A stretch of 64,000 bases of DNA from Rhodobacteraceae bacterium F11138 (GCA_016521575.1 JAEKDP010000002.1:186001-250000), one strand, 5' to 3'. Shown: positions 38,575-48,182, counted from the stretch's first letter. Notes: generated from the sequence alone by a model not told the origin. A program made the numbers and translations.

Positions 38575-39243
38575 CTATTCCTCGAAGAGTTCCGGTTGTC
38601 CGATATCGATATCGTCTTCCTCGTCCCCGCCGGTTGGACCCAATTGCAGGGCACCCGGGGGGGGTCGGTTTTCCAGCAGGCCCGCGGCGCGCAATTCCTT
38701 GAGCCCGGGCAGATCGCGCGCATTTTCCAAGCCGAAGTGATCCAGAAACCCGGGTGTCACCACAAAGGTGACCGGCCGTCCCGGTGTCATCTTGCGCCGC
38801 CCAAGCCGCACCCATTCCATTTCCAACAACTGATCCACCGTGCCACGGCTGACCGATACGCCGCGGATCTCCTCGATCTCGGCGCGGGTGACGGGTTGAT
38901 GATAGGCGATGATGGCCAGGGTCTCGATCGCGGCCCTGCTCAGCTTGCGGGTCTCGACGGTTTCCTTTTGCATCAGAAAACCCAAATCGGGCGCAGTTCG
39001 GATTGCCCAGGCATCGCCCACCTTGACCACGCGCACCCCGCGGCCCTCGTATCGTTTTCGCAACCGGATCAGCGCCTCGGCGGCATCGCAGCCATGCGGC
39101 ATCCGGGCTTCCAGTTCGCGCACCGTGACCGGCTGGGCACTGGCGAACAGAACAGCCTCGACCATGCGCTCCTGTTCGGCTGTCGGGGGGGCTTCAAACA
39201 GGCTGTCGGCACCGGATTCAGTCTCTTCCGTCACGTTTTCCAT
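38575..39243 (-). CDS. scpB: Segregation and condensation protein B
   Basis: A protein of 222 residues; the start at 39243 overlaps the 3' end of scpA by 26 bp. Family core segments are EAVLFASAQPVTVREL, AWAIRTAPDLGFLM, RKLSRAAIETLAIIAYHQPVTRAEIEEIRGVSV and LGRRKMTPGRPVTFVVTPGFLDHFGL. ScpB and ScpA bridge the SMC heads in chromosome condensation. The acidic C-terminus (GGDEEDDIDIGQPELFEE) is usual. Confidence 0.95.
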   Translation of the reverse strand: MENVTEETESGADSLFEAPPTAEQERMVEAVLFASAQPVTVRELEARMPHGCDAAEALIRLRKRYEGRGVRVVKVGDAWAIRTAPDLGFLMQKETVETRKLSRAAIETLAIIAYHQPVTRAEIEEIRGVSVSRGTVDQLLEMEWVRLGRRKMTPGRPVTFVVTPGFLDHFGLENARDLPGLKELRAAGLLENRPPPGALQLGPTGGDEEDDIDIGQPELFEE

Positions 39244-40021
39244 CTCTCTTGCGCAGGTGGATCGGGGCAAATGTCCCGGTTTGCCGGATCTCCATATGCC
39301 CCTCTTTCACCAACTCCAGCGAGGCCGCGAACGTCGCCGCCGTGGCCGAGCGCCGCCGCGCCGGGTCCGCGTCCCACCCTTCGGGCACATAGCTGGTCAA
39401 ATCGGTCCAGGCCCCGGCAAATCCGATCAGCGGGCGCATCCGCTCCAGCGCCTGTTCCATGGTGAATATCGCATCCCGGTCCATCACGAACGGGCGGAAA
39501 TCGTCTCGGGTGCGGATCCGGGCATAGCCCTGCATCAGATCCAGCAGAGTCGCCGAATAGGTCACGCGGCGGATCCGGGCGATATCCTCGGATTGTCCAC
39601 GGGCGAAGAAATCCCGCCCCAGCCGGTCCCGCGCCATCAGGCGGGCGGCAGCGTCCCGCATGGCCTGCAGGCGTTCCAGCTGAAACGCCAGATGCGCGGC
39701 AAGTTCCTCGCCCGTCGGGCCGTCTTCGGTGGGGTCGGGCGGCAGCAGCAACCGCGATTTCAGGAACGCCAGCCACGCCGCCATCACAAGATAGTCGGCT
39801 GCCAACTCGATGCGCAGCACTTTCGCCTTTTCGACAAAGCTGAGGTATTGCCGGGCCAGTTCCAGAACCGAGATCTTGCGCAGGTCAACTTTCTGGGTGC
39901 GCGACAGGGTCAGCAACACGTCCAACGGGCCTTCGAAACCGTCCACATCGACAATCAGCGCCTCGGCGGCCAGACGTTCGGCCACCGACATGCTGTCTTC
40001 CTGAAAGAGGTTGTCAGCCAT
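39218..40021 (-). CDS. scpA: Segregation and condensation protein A
   Basis: A protein of 267 residues of the kleisin family that links the two SMC subunits. The N-terminal FEGPLDVLLTLSRTQKVDLRKISVLELARQYL and YLVMAAWLAFLKSRLLLP are diagnostic. The C-terminal winged helix includes the ATAATFAASLELVKEGHMEIRQTGTFAPI block. Its ATG overlaps the nagZ stop by 8 bp and its end overlaps scpB, so nagZ-scpA-scpB is one operon. Confidence 0.96.
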   Translation of the reverse strand: MADNLFQEDSMSVAERLAAEALIVDVDGFEGPLDVLLTLSRTQKVDLRKISVLELARQYLSFVEKAKVLRIELAADYLVMAAWLAFLKSRLLLPPDPTEDGPTGEELAAHLAFQLERLQAMRDAAARLMARDRLGRDFFARGQSEDIARIRRVTYSATLLDLMQGYARIRTRDDFRPFVMDRDAIFTMEQALERMRPLIGFAGAWTDLTSYVPEGWDADPARRRSATAATFAASLELVKEGHMEIRQTGTFAPIHLRKRDGKRDGRD

Positions 40022-41018
40022 ATACCGTCCCGCCCATCAGGCGGGAAAGGTCGGCTTCACAGGCGGAAATGTCAAGATCATCAGGGGTCCGGCGTGCTGC
40101 CAGCGCGGCAACAGCCCGCGCCTGGGCCGTGTCACCCATCCGCCCCGCCGCGTCGGCAACCTGCCGGCGTTCGTCCAGGGTGCCGTTGCAATGCAGGATC
40201 ACATCGCACCCGGCCCTCAGCGCGGCGCGCGACAGGTCCGGCAGCGTCCCGCTCAGGGCTTTCATCGAAATGTCATCCGTCATGATCAGACCGCCAAATC
40301 CGATCTGTTCGCGGATCAACCGCATCATCGGGGCCGAGATCGTCGCCGGTTCCGGGTCGATCGCATCATACACCAGATGCGCCGTCATCCCCATCGGCAG
40401 ATCATTCAGCACCCGGAACGGGGCGAAATCGCTGGCGTTCAACTGTTCTGCGTCTGCGGTCACATGCGGCAGGTCGAAATGACTGTCCGCCGTGGCCCGC
40501 CCGTGACCCGGCACATGTTTCAGGACTGGAAGAACGCCCCCATCCAGCAGCCCCTGCGCCACGGCCCGGCCCAAAAGGGCGACCTGCTGCGGATCCGATC
40601 CATAGCATCTGTTTTTCAGGAACGCGTGGGTCTGCGAATGCACCAGATCCACCATCGGCGCGCAGTTGCTGTCAATTCCAAGCGCGCGCAGTTCATGTGC
40701 GATCAGGCGATAGCGCAAATACATCGCCCGTTCGGCCCGGTCCCCGGTTCGCGTGACATGTTCAAGTGGCGGCAACCAGGACCTGCCCAACGTCGGCCGC
40801 AGACGTTGAACCCGCCCGCCTTCCTGATCGATGGTAATCGGGGCCTCGCGCCCGACGGCGTCGCGCATGTCACCGCACAGGGCGCGGATCTGATCCGGCC
40901 TGTCCAGATTGCGGGCAAACAGGATGAACCCGAAGGGGTCGGCCTCGTGAAAGAAAGCCGCTTCATCCCTGCTCAGCCGCAGTCCTTCGGCATCCAGTAT
41001 TGTAGCCCCGAAGTTCAA
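40014..41018 (-). CDS. nagZ: Beta-N-acetylhexosaminidase NagZ
   Basis: A protein of 334 residues of glycosyl hydrolase family 3, which removes GlcNAc from anhydromuropeptides in wall recycling. The signature KHVPGHGRATADSHFDLP contains the catalytic His and Asp; the nucleophile Asp lies in GGLIMTDDISM. A TTG start at 41018 is proposed because it overlaps the SPOR-protein stop in TTGA and gives family length (NFGATILDAEGL); no ATG is suitably placed. Works with anmK (24.7 kb). Confidence 0.93.
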   Translation of the reverse strand: MNFGATILDAEGLRLSRDEAAFFHEADPFGFILFARNLDRPDQIRALCGDMRDAVGREAPITIDQEGGRVQRLRPTLGRSWLPPLEHVTRTGDRAERAMYLRYRLIAHELRALGIDSNCAPMVDLVHSQTHAFLKNRCYGSDPQQVALLGRAVAQGLLDGGVLPVLKHVPGHGRATADSHFDLPHVTADAEQLNASDFAPFRVLNDLPMGMTAHLVYDAIDPEPATISAPMMRLIREQIGFGGLIMTDDISMKALSGTLPDLSRAALRAGCDVILHCNGTLDERRQVADAAGRMGDTAQARAVAALAARRTPDDLDISACEADLSRLMGGTVYG

Positions 41019-42034
41019 CGGGTGGTCACCGGGATGCAGTCGGCTTTTTCCGCCACCAGAACCGAACAGAACCGCCGCGCGTCGCTCAGGTCTTCGAAAC
41101 CAAGAGCGCGCAGACGATAGAACGTGCGCCCGCCGCTGCTGGCTTTCTGAATCACCCGGGATTTGTCCTGCAAATAATCGCCGAACCGGCCCGACAAACG
41201 GACCCATTCCTGACGCGCGACTTCGGCGCTTTCATATGCTCCCAGTTGTGCCAGGCGGGTCCCCGAAGGCAGGCTGTCGGCGTCCACCTCCGGGGTGGTG
41301 CGGGCAACCCGCGGCGCCGATGCCGGCTGGAGCGCACGGGCGGGGCGGGTTTTCGGGCGCAGCGACCGGGCAGGCCCCGGCCCTGTAACCACCGCAGGGG
41401 CAACAACGGCAGCGTCGCCATCCCTGGCGTTTGGCACCTTTCCCGACCCCAGCGGCGCAGGCTGAACGATCCGGGCGGACGCCTGAATGACCTTGGCTTC
41501 ACCCTGCGCGTGATCTGGCATGACCTCTGCGATCAGCTGATCGACCATGGATTGAACCGAACCGGACTTGATGCCGTCCACGGTTTTGCTTTCTTCGTCT
41601 CGCGCGGCCACGGGGCTGTGCTGTGGCGTCTGGCTGCGTGTTGCACCGGAACCATCCGCAACCGGCTTGGCCGCCAGCCTTGGCTGGTCATCCGCCGTCA
41701 GTTCCACCGGGCGCGGTGCCAGCGTCAAACGGTCTGCCGGGGCTTCCGCAAGCCCCTGCGCGGCAACGGCGTTCACCGCCAATCCCTGATGATCCGCCTC
41801 GCGCCCACCGGGGTCTTCGGGCTGCACCCGCATCGGCCCCTGCAACGCGCGCACCACCGGCACGCCGCTGACATCCCGCATCACCAGATTATACCCCCAC
41901 ACACCAATGCCAGCGATCAGCGCCAGCGACGCCAGCCCGCCCACGACGTTCAGCGCCGTGCCCAGCGAAGCCCCCTGTTCCGGTGCGTAAATATCCTGTG
42001 TGTCCACGTCCAGCGTGGAGTCTGCATCTGCCAT
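41015..42034 (-). CDS. SPOR domain membrane protein
   Basis: A protein of 339 residues. The N-terminal ~30 residues are cytoplasmic; one membrane span (ALNVVGGLASLALIAGIGVWGY, about 27-49) follows; a long Ala/Pro/Arg linker then leads to a C-terminal SPOR domain (about 255-339) reading TRLAQLGAYESAEVARQEWVRL and FYRLRALGFEDLSDARRFC. SPOR domains bind denuded glycan strands at the division septum. ATG 42034 has GAGGCGG; an alternative ATG is at 42061. It lies between argS and nagZ. Confidence 0.9.
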   Translation of the reverse strand: MADADSTLDVDTQDIYAPEQGASLGTALNVVGGLASLALIAGIGVWGYNLVMRDVSGVPVVRALQGPMRVQPEDPGGREADHQGLAVNAVAAQGLAEAPADRLTLAPRPVELTADDQPRLAAKPVADGSGATRSQTPQHSPVAARDEESKTVDGIKSGSVQSMVDQLIAEVMPDHAQGEAKVIQASARIVQPAPLGSGKVPNARDGDAAVVAPAVVTGPGPARSLRPKTRPARALQPASAPRVARTTPEVDADSLPSGTRLAQLGAYESAEVARQEWVRLSGRFGDYLQDKSRVIQKASSGGRTFYRLRALGFEDLSDARRFCSVLVAEKADCIPVTTR

Positions 42035-42115
42035 GTCCGCCTCACTGCCCTTGCGCGCCAAATATGCGCGTCGGGTTCTCTTGACTGCCTCGGACCGGCG
42101 GTTCGGGCGATTTTG

Positions 42116-43861
42116 TTACCGCATCTCCTGCGCCGGTGTGACCCCGAGAATACCAAGACCTGCGGAAATAACAACGGAAACGGCCCGGGCCAGCGCCATT
42201 TTTGCGTGACTCGCCGCGACATCGTCTTCCTGAATGAATCTCAGAGCGGGGACATCATTGCCCCGGTTCCACAGAGCATGAAAATCACCGGCAAGTTCAT
42301 ACAGGTAAAAGGCAACGCGATGCGGCTCGTTGCTGCGCGCGGCGGTCTCGACCAGACGGGGCCACTCTGCCAGTTTTCGGGCGACTGACAATTCCGCCGC
42401 GTGGTCCAACAGCCCCAGATCCGCGCCCGCCAGCGTCGCGTCATCCGTCGCCAGTCCGGCTTCGTCGGCGCGGCGCAGCACGCTCATGACGCGGGCATGG
42501 GCGTATTGCACATAGAACACGGGGTTTTCCCGGCTCTGTTCCAGCACCTTGTCGAAATCGAAATCCAACGACGCATCGTTCTTGCGCGTCAGCATGACAA
42601 AACGGGTCACATCCGGCCCGACCTGGTCGACCACGTCGCGCAGCGTCACAAAATTGCCAGCCCGCTTGGACATCTTGAACGGTTCGCCATTTTTGAACAG
42701 ACGCACCAGCTGTGTCAGCTTGATATCCAGCGGCACCCGGCCTTCGGACAAGGCCGAAACAGCCGCTTTCATACGCTTGACATAGCCACCATGATCCGCG
42801 CCAAACACATCAATAATCGCGTCGAACCCCCTGGAAACCTTATCATAATGATAGGCGATGTCCGGTGCGAAATAGGTCCACCCGCCATCGGACTTCATGA
42901 TCGGACGATCCACGTCATCGCCATGGGCCGTGCTGCGGAACAGCGTCTGTTCGCGGGGTTCCCAATCTTCGGGTGTCTTGCCCTTGGGCGGCTCCAGCAC
43001 ACCGCGATAAATCAGATCCTTGGCGCGCAGATCGTCGATCGCGGCCTCGATCCGACCGGTGCCGTAGAGCGATTTTTCACTGAAGAACACGTCCATCTTC
43101 ACGCCAAGCGCGGCCAGGTCGGCGCGGATCAGATCCATCATGGCGTCGGTCGAATAATTGCGCAATTCTTCCAGCCAGACGCTTTCGGGCTGATCGACCC
43201 AGGCATCGCCGCGCTCGCGCGCGACGGCCTCGCCCAGCGGTATCAAATAGTCGCCGGGGTATGTTCCATCCTCGAACGCCACCTCGCGACCCAGTGCTTC
43301 GAGATATCTCAGGTACACGGAACGGGCCAGCACATCGACCTGCGCGCCGCCATCATTGATGTAATATTCGCGCGTCACTTCATGACCGGAAAAGTCCAGC
43401 AGGCTGGCCAGGGCATCACCGAACACCGCGCCCCGCGTGTGGCCCACATGCAACGGTCCGGTGGGGTTGGCGCTGACATATTCGACGTTGACCTTGCGCC
43501 CCTGCCCCATCCCGGAGCGCCCGAAATCGGTGCCGGACTGCAACACCTGCCCGATCACGCCCTGCCAGACGCCCGGCGCCAGCCGCAAGTTCAGAAAACC
43601 GGGTCCGGCAACCTCGGCGCTGATCAGACGCGGATCCTGCGCCAGCCGCCCCGCCAGGGTCTGGGCAATATCGCGCGGTTTCATCCCCGCAGGTTTTGCC
43701 AGCACCATCGCAGCATTGGTCGCCATATCCCCATGGGCCGGATCGCGCGGCGGCTCGACCGTGACATTGGCAAAATTCAGCCCCTCGCGCAGCTCTCCCT
43801 GGGCCGCCATCGTCTCAAGGCTTTCCAGCACGAGCGTGCGAATATCGGCAAACAGATTCAT
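42116..43861 (-). CDS. argS: Arginyl-tRNA synthetase
   Basis: A protein of 581 residues, class I synthetase for Arg. The HIGH signature is HVGHTRGA in [10 protein letters not shown] and the KMSKS-like motif is [10 protein letters not shown]. The N-terminal Add-1 domain and C-terminal anticodon-binding domain ([32 protein letters not shown]) are complete. The start at 43861 ([11 protein letters not shown]) fits the family. It heads the argS-SPOR-nagZ-scpA-scpB run. Confidence 0.98.
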   Translation of the reverse strand: MNLFADIRTLVLESLETMAAQGELREGLNFANVTVEPPRDPAHGDMATNAAMVLAKPAGMKPRDIAQTLAGRLAQDPRLISAEVAGPGFLNLRLAPGVWQGVIGQVLQSGTDFGRSGMGQGRKVNVEYVSANPTGPLHVGHTRGAVFGDALASLLDFSGHEVTREYYINDGGAQVDVLARSVYLRYLEALGREVAFEDGTYPGDYLIPLGEAVARERGDAWVDQPESVWLEELRNYSTDAMMDLIRADLAALGVKMDVFFSEKSLYGTGRIEAAIDDLRAKDLIYRGVLEPPKGKTPEDWEPREQTLFRSTAHGDDVDRPIMKSDGGWTYFAPDIAYHYDKVSRGFDAIIDVFGADHGGYVKRMKAAVSALSEGRVPLDIKLTQLVRLFKNGEPFKMSKRAGNFVTLRDVVDQVGPDVTRFVMLTRKNDASLDFDFDKVLEQSRENPVFYVQYAHARVMSVLRRADEAGLATDDATLAGADLGLLDHAAELSVARKLAEWPRLVETAARSNEPHRVAFYLYELAGDFHALWNRGNDVPALRFIQEDDVAASHAKMALARAVSVVISAGLGILGVTPAQEMR

Positions 43862-43941
43862 CTTGGCATCCTTCAGGCTTTGGCGCGGTGTATCATGCGC
43901 GCGGGCGCGGTCAACTGATCGCATCCATCAATCAGACCGGG

Positions 43942-45111
43942 TCAGACGAAGTCAGCCGAACTTTTCGAGGGCAGATGTCCGATCAACCGGCCATGTTCCT
44001 GCAAGGCAAACCTGTCGGTCATGCCCGCGATATAGTCGGAAACGATCCGCGCCAGCCCGGTTTCGTCCGCCACGTCCTCGACATCCTTGCGCCATTGCCT
44101 GGGCAATTGATCGGGGTGGTTCATGAAATAGGGGAACAGGTCCTGAACCACCCGAGTGACTTCGCCGCGCATCTCGACAACACTTGGGGCGCGGTACATG
44201 CGTTCAAACAGAAAACCCCGGATGATCTTGAGATCGGCAAACACCGGGCGCGAGAACTGCACCATCGGGCGATCCGCCATCCGGATATCACCGACCGTTT
44301 GCGGGTTCAGCGCCGCCAGATTGGCCCGCGCCACCCCGATGACATCCTCGACCAGAACACCAAAGAAGCGGCGCAGCGCCTCATGTCGGCGGCGGTAATA
44401 ATTCAGGTCGGGATAAATCCGGTCCACGTCGGCAAAATTGTCGCGCAGAATCGGCAATTCGGCCAGTTCGTCGGTGGAAAACAGCTCGGCGCGCAGCCCA
44501 TCGTGCAGGTCATGGTGGTTATAGGCCACGTCGTCGGCAATCGCGGCCACTTGCGCTTCGGCGCTGGCGTAGGTGTGCAGCTCCAGATCATTGCGCGCAT
44601 TGTATGCCGCCAGCGCCCAGGGGATCGGGTCCGGCACCGGGCCGTTGTGTTTGGCAATGCCTTCCAGCGTTTCCCAGGTCAGGTTCAGACCGTCGAAATC
44701 GGCGTAGTGCCGCTCCAGATCGGTGACGATACGGATCGCCTGTGCGTTGTGATCGAACCCGCCATGGGGTTGCATCAACTCATGCAGCGCGTCCTCTCCG
44801 GTGTGGCCGAAAGGCGTATGCCCCAGATCATGTGCCAGAGCCACCGCTTCGGTCAGTTCCTGGTTCAGCCCCAGCGTTCCGGAAATGGTGCGCGCAACCT
44901 GGGCCACCTCGATCGAGTGGGTCAGCCTCGTGCGGTAATAGTCGCCTTCATGTTCGACGAACACCTGCGTCTTGTGCTTCAGCCGCCGAAAGGCGCTGGC
45001 ATGGATTATCCGATCCCGGTCACGCTGAAAGCACGACCGAAAGCTGCTTTCCTCTTCCTGCATCAGCCGTCCCTTGCTGAGCGCCGGATCCGAGGCAAAG
45101 GGAGCACGCAT
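43942..45111 (-). CDS. dgt: dGTP triphosphohydrolase-like protein
   Basis: A protein of 389 residues of the Dgt/HD family, which hydrolyses dNTPs to nucleosides plus triphosphate. HD-site segments are RLTHSIEVAQVARTISG, ALAHDLGHTPFGHTGE (metal His-Asp) and DDVAYNHHDLHDGLRA. The shorter alphaproteobacterial form lacks the E. coli insertions. The start at 45111 places MRAPFASDP at the N-terminus. It is divergent from the Fe-S carrier gene and 80 bp before argS. Confidence 0.95.
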   Translation of the reverse strand: MRAPFASDPALSKGRLMQEEESSFRSCFQRDRDRIIHASAFRRLKHKTQVFVEHEGDYYRTRLTHSIEVAQVARTISGTLGLNQELTEAVALAHDLGHTPFGHTGEDALHELMQPHGGFDHNAQAIRIVTDLERHYADFDGLNLTWETLEGIAKHNGPVPDPIPWALAAYNARNDLELHTYASAEAQVAAIADDVAYNHHDLHDGLRAELFSTDELAELPILRDNFADVDRIYPDLNYYRRRHEALRRFFGVLVEDVIGVARANLAALNPQTVGDIRMADRPMVQFSRPVFADLKIIRGFLFERMYRAPSVVEMRGEVTRVVQDLFPYFMNHPDQLPRQWRKDVEDVADETGLARIVSDYIAGMTDRFALQEHGRLIGHLPSKSSADFV

Positions 45112-45123
45112 GTCCTGTTGTCC

Positions 45124-45152
45124 TTGTCGCCTGTCGTTGGGGTTTCTATATG
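45124..45152 (+). promoter_or_regulatory. Candidate promoter of the Fe-S carrier gene
   Basis: TTGTCG (45124-45129) and TATATG (45147-45152) with a 17-nt spacer lie in the dgt/Fe-S carrier gap. The start site near 45159 would leave a ~35-nt leader to ATG 45194, or almost none to the upstream ATGs at 45158 and 45167. Confidence 0.4.
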
Positions 45153-45193
45153 TGAGGATGACGCATATGAAAACCGCTCCGGAGTGCCCGAAG

Positions 45194-45517
45194 ATGCAAC
45201 TGCCCCCCAAAGTCACCGACCGCGCCTTTGCCCGGCTGGCTGAAATCGGTGCCGCCGATCAGGGCCAGGCCCTGCGCGTCGCCGTAGAAGGCGGCGGATG
45301 TTCCGGCTTTCAGTATGAAATCGCCCTGGATCGGCCGTCCGACGATGATCTGGTGCTGGAGGGCCAGGGGCAGAAGGTGGTTGTCGACACCGTGTCGCTG
45401 CCGTTTCTGGAAAACGCCGTGATAGATTTCACCGACGAACTGATCGGCGCGCGATTCGTGATCGAAAACCCGAACGCCAGTTCATCCTGCGGCTGTGGAA
45501 CGTCCTTCTCCATGTGA
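45194..45517 (+). CDS. erpA: A-type iron-sulfur cluster carrier protein (ErpA/IscA family)
   Basis: A protein of 107 residues from ATG 45194 (MQLPPKVTDRAF; GGAG 9 nt upstream), the usual family length; ATGs at 45167 and 45158 would add 9-12 residues. The three ligand cysteines are present: GGGCSGF and the CGCG of SSCGCGTSF. It carries [2Fe-2S]/[4Fe-4S] clusters to apoproteins. ErpA versus IscA cannot be decided by reading. It is divergent from dgt. Confidence 0.9.
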   Translation: MQLPPKVTDRAFARLAEIGAADQGQALRVAVEGGGCSGFQYEIALDRPSDDDLVLEGQGQKVVVDTVSLPFLENAVIDFTDELIGARFVIENPNASSSCGCGTSFSM

Positions 45518-45675
45518 CACTGCGGGCAGGCCCGGATCCGGGCCACAGGTCGGGTTTCCGGTCCGGATGGCCCCGCGAGTCACGGCTCACGCTCGCGCCG
45601 CAGTCCCGCCAGCGTCTTGCCCTGCGTCCCTGCATCGGCGATAGATCGAAACCGATATGTCAGCAGGGGCTCACC

Positions 45676-46455
45676 ATGAAAATCGCCACATTCAACATCA
45701 ACGGCATCAAGGCCCGCGCCCTGGCGCTGCCGGCTTGGCTGGATGACGCCCGGCCTGACGTCGTGCTGCTGCAGGAAATCAAGTCGATCGACGAAAACTT
45801 CCCGCGTGAGCTGTTCGAGGACCGTGGCTATGCGGTGGAAACCCACGGCCAGAAATCATTCAACGGGGTTGCCATCCTGTCGAAACTGCCGCTCGAAGAC
45901 GTCACAAGAGGCCTGCCCGGCGATGACGACGACGAACAGGCACGCTGGATCGAAGCCACCGTTATCGGCAAACAGGCCCTGCGCCTGTGCGGGTTGTACC
46001 TGCCGAACGGCAACCCGGCACCGGGTCCGAAATACGACTACAAACTGGCCTGGATGGAACGTCTGCACGCCCGCGCCGCCGATCTTCTGGCGCAGGAGCA
46101 ACCGGCGCTGATGGCTGGGGACTACAACATCATCCCCCAGCCTGAGGATGCCAAACGTCCCGATGCCTGGCGCGAAGACGCATTGTTCCGACCGCAAAGC
46201 CGGGCAGCATGGCGGCGCATCGTAAATCTTGGTTTCACCGAAGCTTTCCGCGCCCGCACCCAGGGGTCGGGACACTATTCGTTCTGGGACTATCAGGCCG
46301 GGGCTTGGAACAAGGACGACGGCATCCGCATCGATCATTTCCTGCTGACACCGCAGGCCGCCGATCTGCTGCGGGATTGCCAGATCGACAAACAGGTGCG
46401 CGGCCACGAAAAGCCGTCGGATCATGTACCGGTCTGGGTCAACCTCGATCTCTGA
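45676..46455 (+). CDS. xthA: Exodeoxyribonuclease III
   Basis: A protein of 259 residues of the EEP family, an AP endonuclease and 3'-5' exonuclease for base-excision repair. Motifs: MKIATFNINGIKAR, VVLLQEIKS, SFNGVAILSK, LYLPNG, AGDYNIIPQPED and the terminal SDHVPVWVNL. All catalytic residues (Asn, Glu, Asp, His) are visible. The start at 45676 is preferred; the frame extends to 45514 without support. It converges on the FAD monooxygenase. Confidence 0.96.
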   Translation: MKIATFNINGIKARALALPAWLDDARPDVVLLQEIKSIDENFPRELFEDRGYAVETHGQKSFNGVAILSKLPLEDVTRGLPGDDDDEQARWIEATVIGKQALRLCGLYLPNGNPAPGPKYDYKLAWMERLHARAADLLAQEQPALMAGDYNIIPQPEDAKRPDAWREDALFRPQSRAAWRRIVNLGFTEAFRARTQGSGHYSFWDYQAGAWNKDDGIRIDHFLLTPQAADLLRDCQIDKQVRGHEKPSDHVPVWVNLDL

Positions 46456-46527
46456 ACCATCGTCGCCGCATGCCACCCGACGGGGAATGTAATGCGCGCG
46501 CAGCGCGCTCCGTTTGGCAAATCCGCC

Positions 46528-47670
46528 TCAGGCCGTCACGTCATGGCCATAGATCCAGTCATAGCGCGGCGCCAGCCGCGCGCCGCCCAGCCGCAGCGCC
46601 GTTTGCGCCGCCCATCGCGCCGCCCCGCGCAGATGGAACTTGCGCGCATTGCCGGCCGCTGCGTTGACAACTGCCGCCGCGCGGGGGCGGCGGATCGCCT
46701 CATAACTCTGCAATCCGCCCATGCCCTGCGCCGCCAACCGATCCGCCAGCACCCATGCATCCTCCAGCGCCAGACAGGCCCCCTGGGCCATGAATGGAAG
46801 GGTCGGGTGCGCCGCATCGCCCAGCAGCACCACGCCATCACGGCTCCAGGACCGTGCGACGGGACGCAGATAGAGCGCCCAGATATGCGCCGTCTCCACC
46901 CGCCGCAACACGTCCCCGACCGCCCCGCCAAAGGCGCCGAACCGGGTCCGCAGTTCAGCAGGATCTCCTTGCTGGCGCCAGCCCTCGGCCGTCCAATCGC
47001 CGCGTTCCTCCACGGCAACGATATTGGTCAACGCTCCACCCCGCAGCGGATAGGTCACCACATGCTGCCCCGGCCCCATGGTCAGCACTGCGCGCGACAA
47101 GGCACCCGGTTGGCCCGGCACAAGCGCGCGCCAGGCCACCTGGTGCGAGAATTGCGCCTGGCCTGCCCCGTCCACCCAGGCACGCGCGACACTGCGCCCG
47201 CCATCCGCCGCAACCACAACAGCCTGACGCCGCTGTGTGCCGTCGGCCATGGTCAAGACACAGCCCGCGCCATCCGCCCCATAGCCGGCAACCGCCTGCC
47301 CCAGCTCGATCTCTACACCAAGCGCACGCGCGCGCTCCAGCAACAGCCCCAACAGATCCGCGCGATGAAAGTACCAGGTCGGTCCCGCCTGCGGCGCGGG
47401 CATATGCATCACCAGGCGGCCACTCGCAAAATCCCGTATCTCGGTCCCCTGCGAGCGCGTCGCCCCCGCGGGTTCCGGGTCGACCACACCCAGCGCACGC
47501 AAAACCACCATCCCGTTGGCGCTGATCTGCAATCCGGCACCGACCTCTGTCACCGCCTCGGCCTGTTCCAGAATCCGAACGCGCGCGCCGCGCTGCGCCA
47601 GGGCAATGGCTGCGGCCACCCCTCCGATCCCGGCACCTATCACCTGAATATCCGCGTCCATGGTCGCCAT
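46528..47670 (-). CDS. FAD-dependent aromatic monooxygenase (salicylate hydroxylase-like)
   Basis: A protein of 380 residues of the FAD-dependent hydroxylase family. The Rossmann motif is GAGIGGVAAAIALAQRG and the second FAD site is GDAAHPTLPFMAQGACLALEDAWVLA. It most resembles salicylate/6-hydroxynicotinate type enzymes that hydroxylate aromatic rings using NAD(P)H and O2; the substrate is unknown. Starts at 47670 (MATMDADIQV) or 47661 are possible. The dksA terminator lies just upstream. Confidence 0.88.
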   Translation of the reverse strand: MATMDADIQVIGAGIGGVAAAIALAQRGARVRILEQAEAVTEVGAGLQISANGMVVLRALGVVDPEPAGATRSQGTEIRDFASGRLVMHMPAPQAGPTWYFHRADLLGLLLERARALGVEIELGQAVAGYGADGAGCVLTMADGTQRRQAVVVAADGGRSVARAWVDGAGQAQFSHQVAWRALVPGQPGALSRAVLTMGPGQHVVTYPLRGGALTNIVAVEERGDWTAEGWRQQGDPAELRTRFGAFGGAVGDVLRRVETAHIWALYLRPVARSWSRDGVVLLGDAAHPTLPFMAQGACLALEDAWVLADRLAAQGMGGLQSYEAIRRPRAAAVVNAAAGNARKFHLRGAARWAAQTALRLGGARLAPRYDWIYGHDVTA

Positions 47671-47695
47671 CTTTGGCCCCCGTCTTTCGGAAACG

Positions 47696-47724
47696 AAAAA
47701 CGCCGCGGCACATGCCACGGCGTT
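47696..47724 (-). terminator. Rho-independent terminator of dksA
   Basis: Read on the minus strand: AACGCCGTGGC, loop ATGT, GCCGCGGCGTT (11-bp stem, one G-U) followed by a T-rich run TTTTTCGTTT. It lies 36 bp after the dksA stop and before the FAD monooxygenase start. Confidence 0.85.
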
Positions 47725-47759
47725 CTGTTGCTCAGCACATCATCCGCGGCAACCACGGC

Positions 47760-48182
47760 TCAATCGTCGCGATGCACTTTTTCCCGCCGCTCATGACGCT
47801 CCTGCGCCTCCAGGCTCATGACCGCGATGGGACGCGCGTCCAGCCGTTTGAGCGAAATCGGTTCACCGGTCACTTCGCAATAGCCGTATTCACCTTCTTC
47901 GATACGCCGCAGGGCGCTGTCGATCTTGGCGACCAGTTTGCGCTGTCGATCCCGGGTGCGCAGTTCCAGCGCCCGGTCGGTTTCTTCGCTCGCGCGATCC
48001 GCCACATCGGGAATGTTGCGCGTTCCGTCCTGAAGTCCTTCGATGGTATCGCGACTGCCGGCTTGCAGTTCGTGTTTCCAATCAATCAGCTTGCGCCGGA
48101 AATACTCAAGCTGTCGGTCATTCATAAACGGCTCATCTTCGGCCGGGCGATAATCGTCCGGAATGAAAACGTCCTGTTTCAT
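47760..48182 (-). CDS. dksA: RNA polymerase-binding factor DksA (zinc-less type)
   Basis: A protein of 140 residues that binds the RNA polymerase secondary channel with ppGpp to tune rRNA and amino-acid promoters. The coiled-coil tip D-x-x-D-x-A is intact (Asp 59, Asp 62, Ala 64). The zinc finger region GYCEVTGEPISLKRLDARPIAVMSLEAQERHE keeps only one of the four cysteines (Cys 102), as in Rhodobacter. ATG 48182 has GAGGGAG. It is divergent from moxR and has its own terminator. Confidence 0.96.
   Translation of the reverse strand: MKQDVFIPDDYRPAEDEPFMNDRQLEYFRRKLIDWKHELQAGSRDTIEGLQDGTRNIPDVADRASEETDRALELRTRDRQRKLVAKIDSALRRIEEGEYGYCEVTGEPISLKRLDARPIAVMSLEAQERHERREKVHRDD

Noticed and set aside
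46493-46508. GC-rich inverted repeat between the xthA and monooxygenase stops, with a similar 12-mer (CAGCGCGCTCCG) near 24675
   Set aside because: Short CG-alternating palindromes are expected in this base composition, no T-run follows, and a shared 12-mer in 64 kb can arise by chance.
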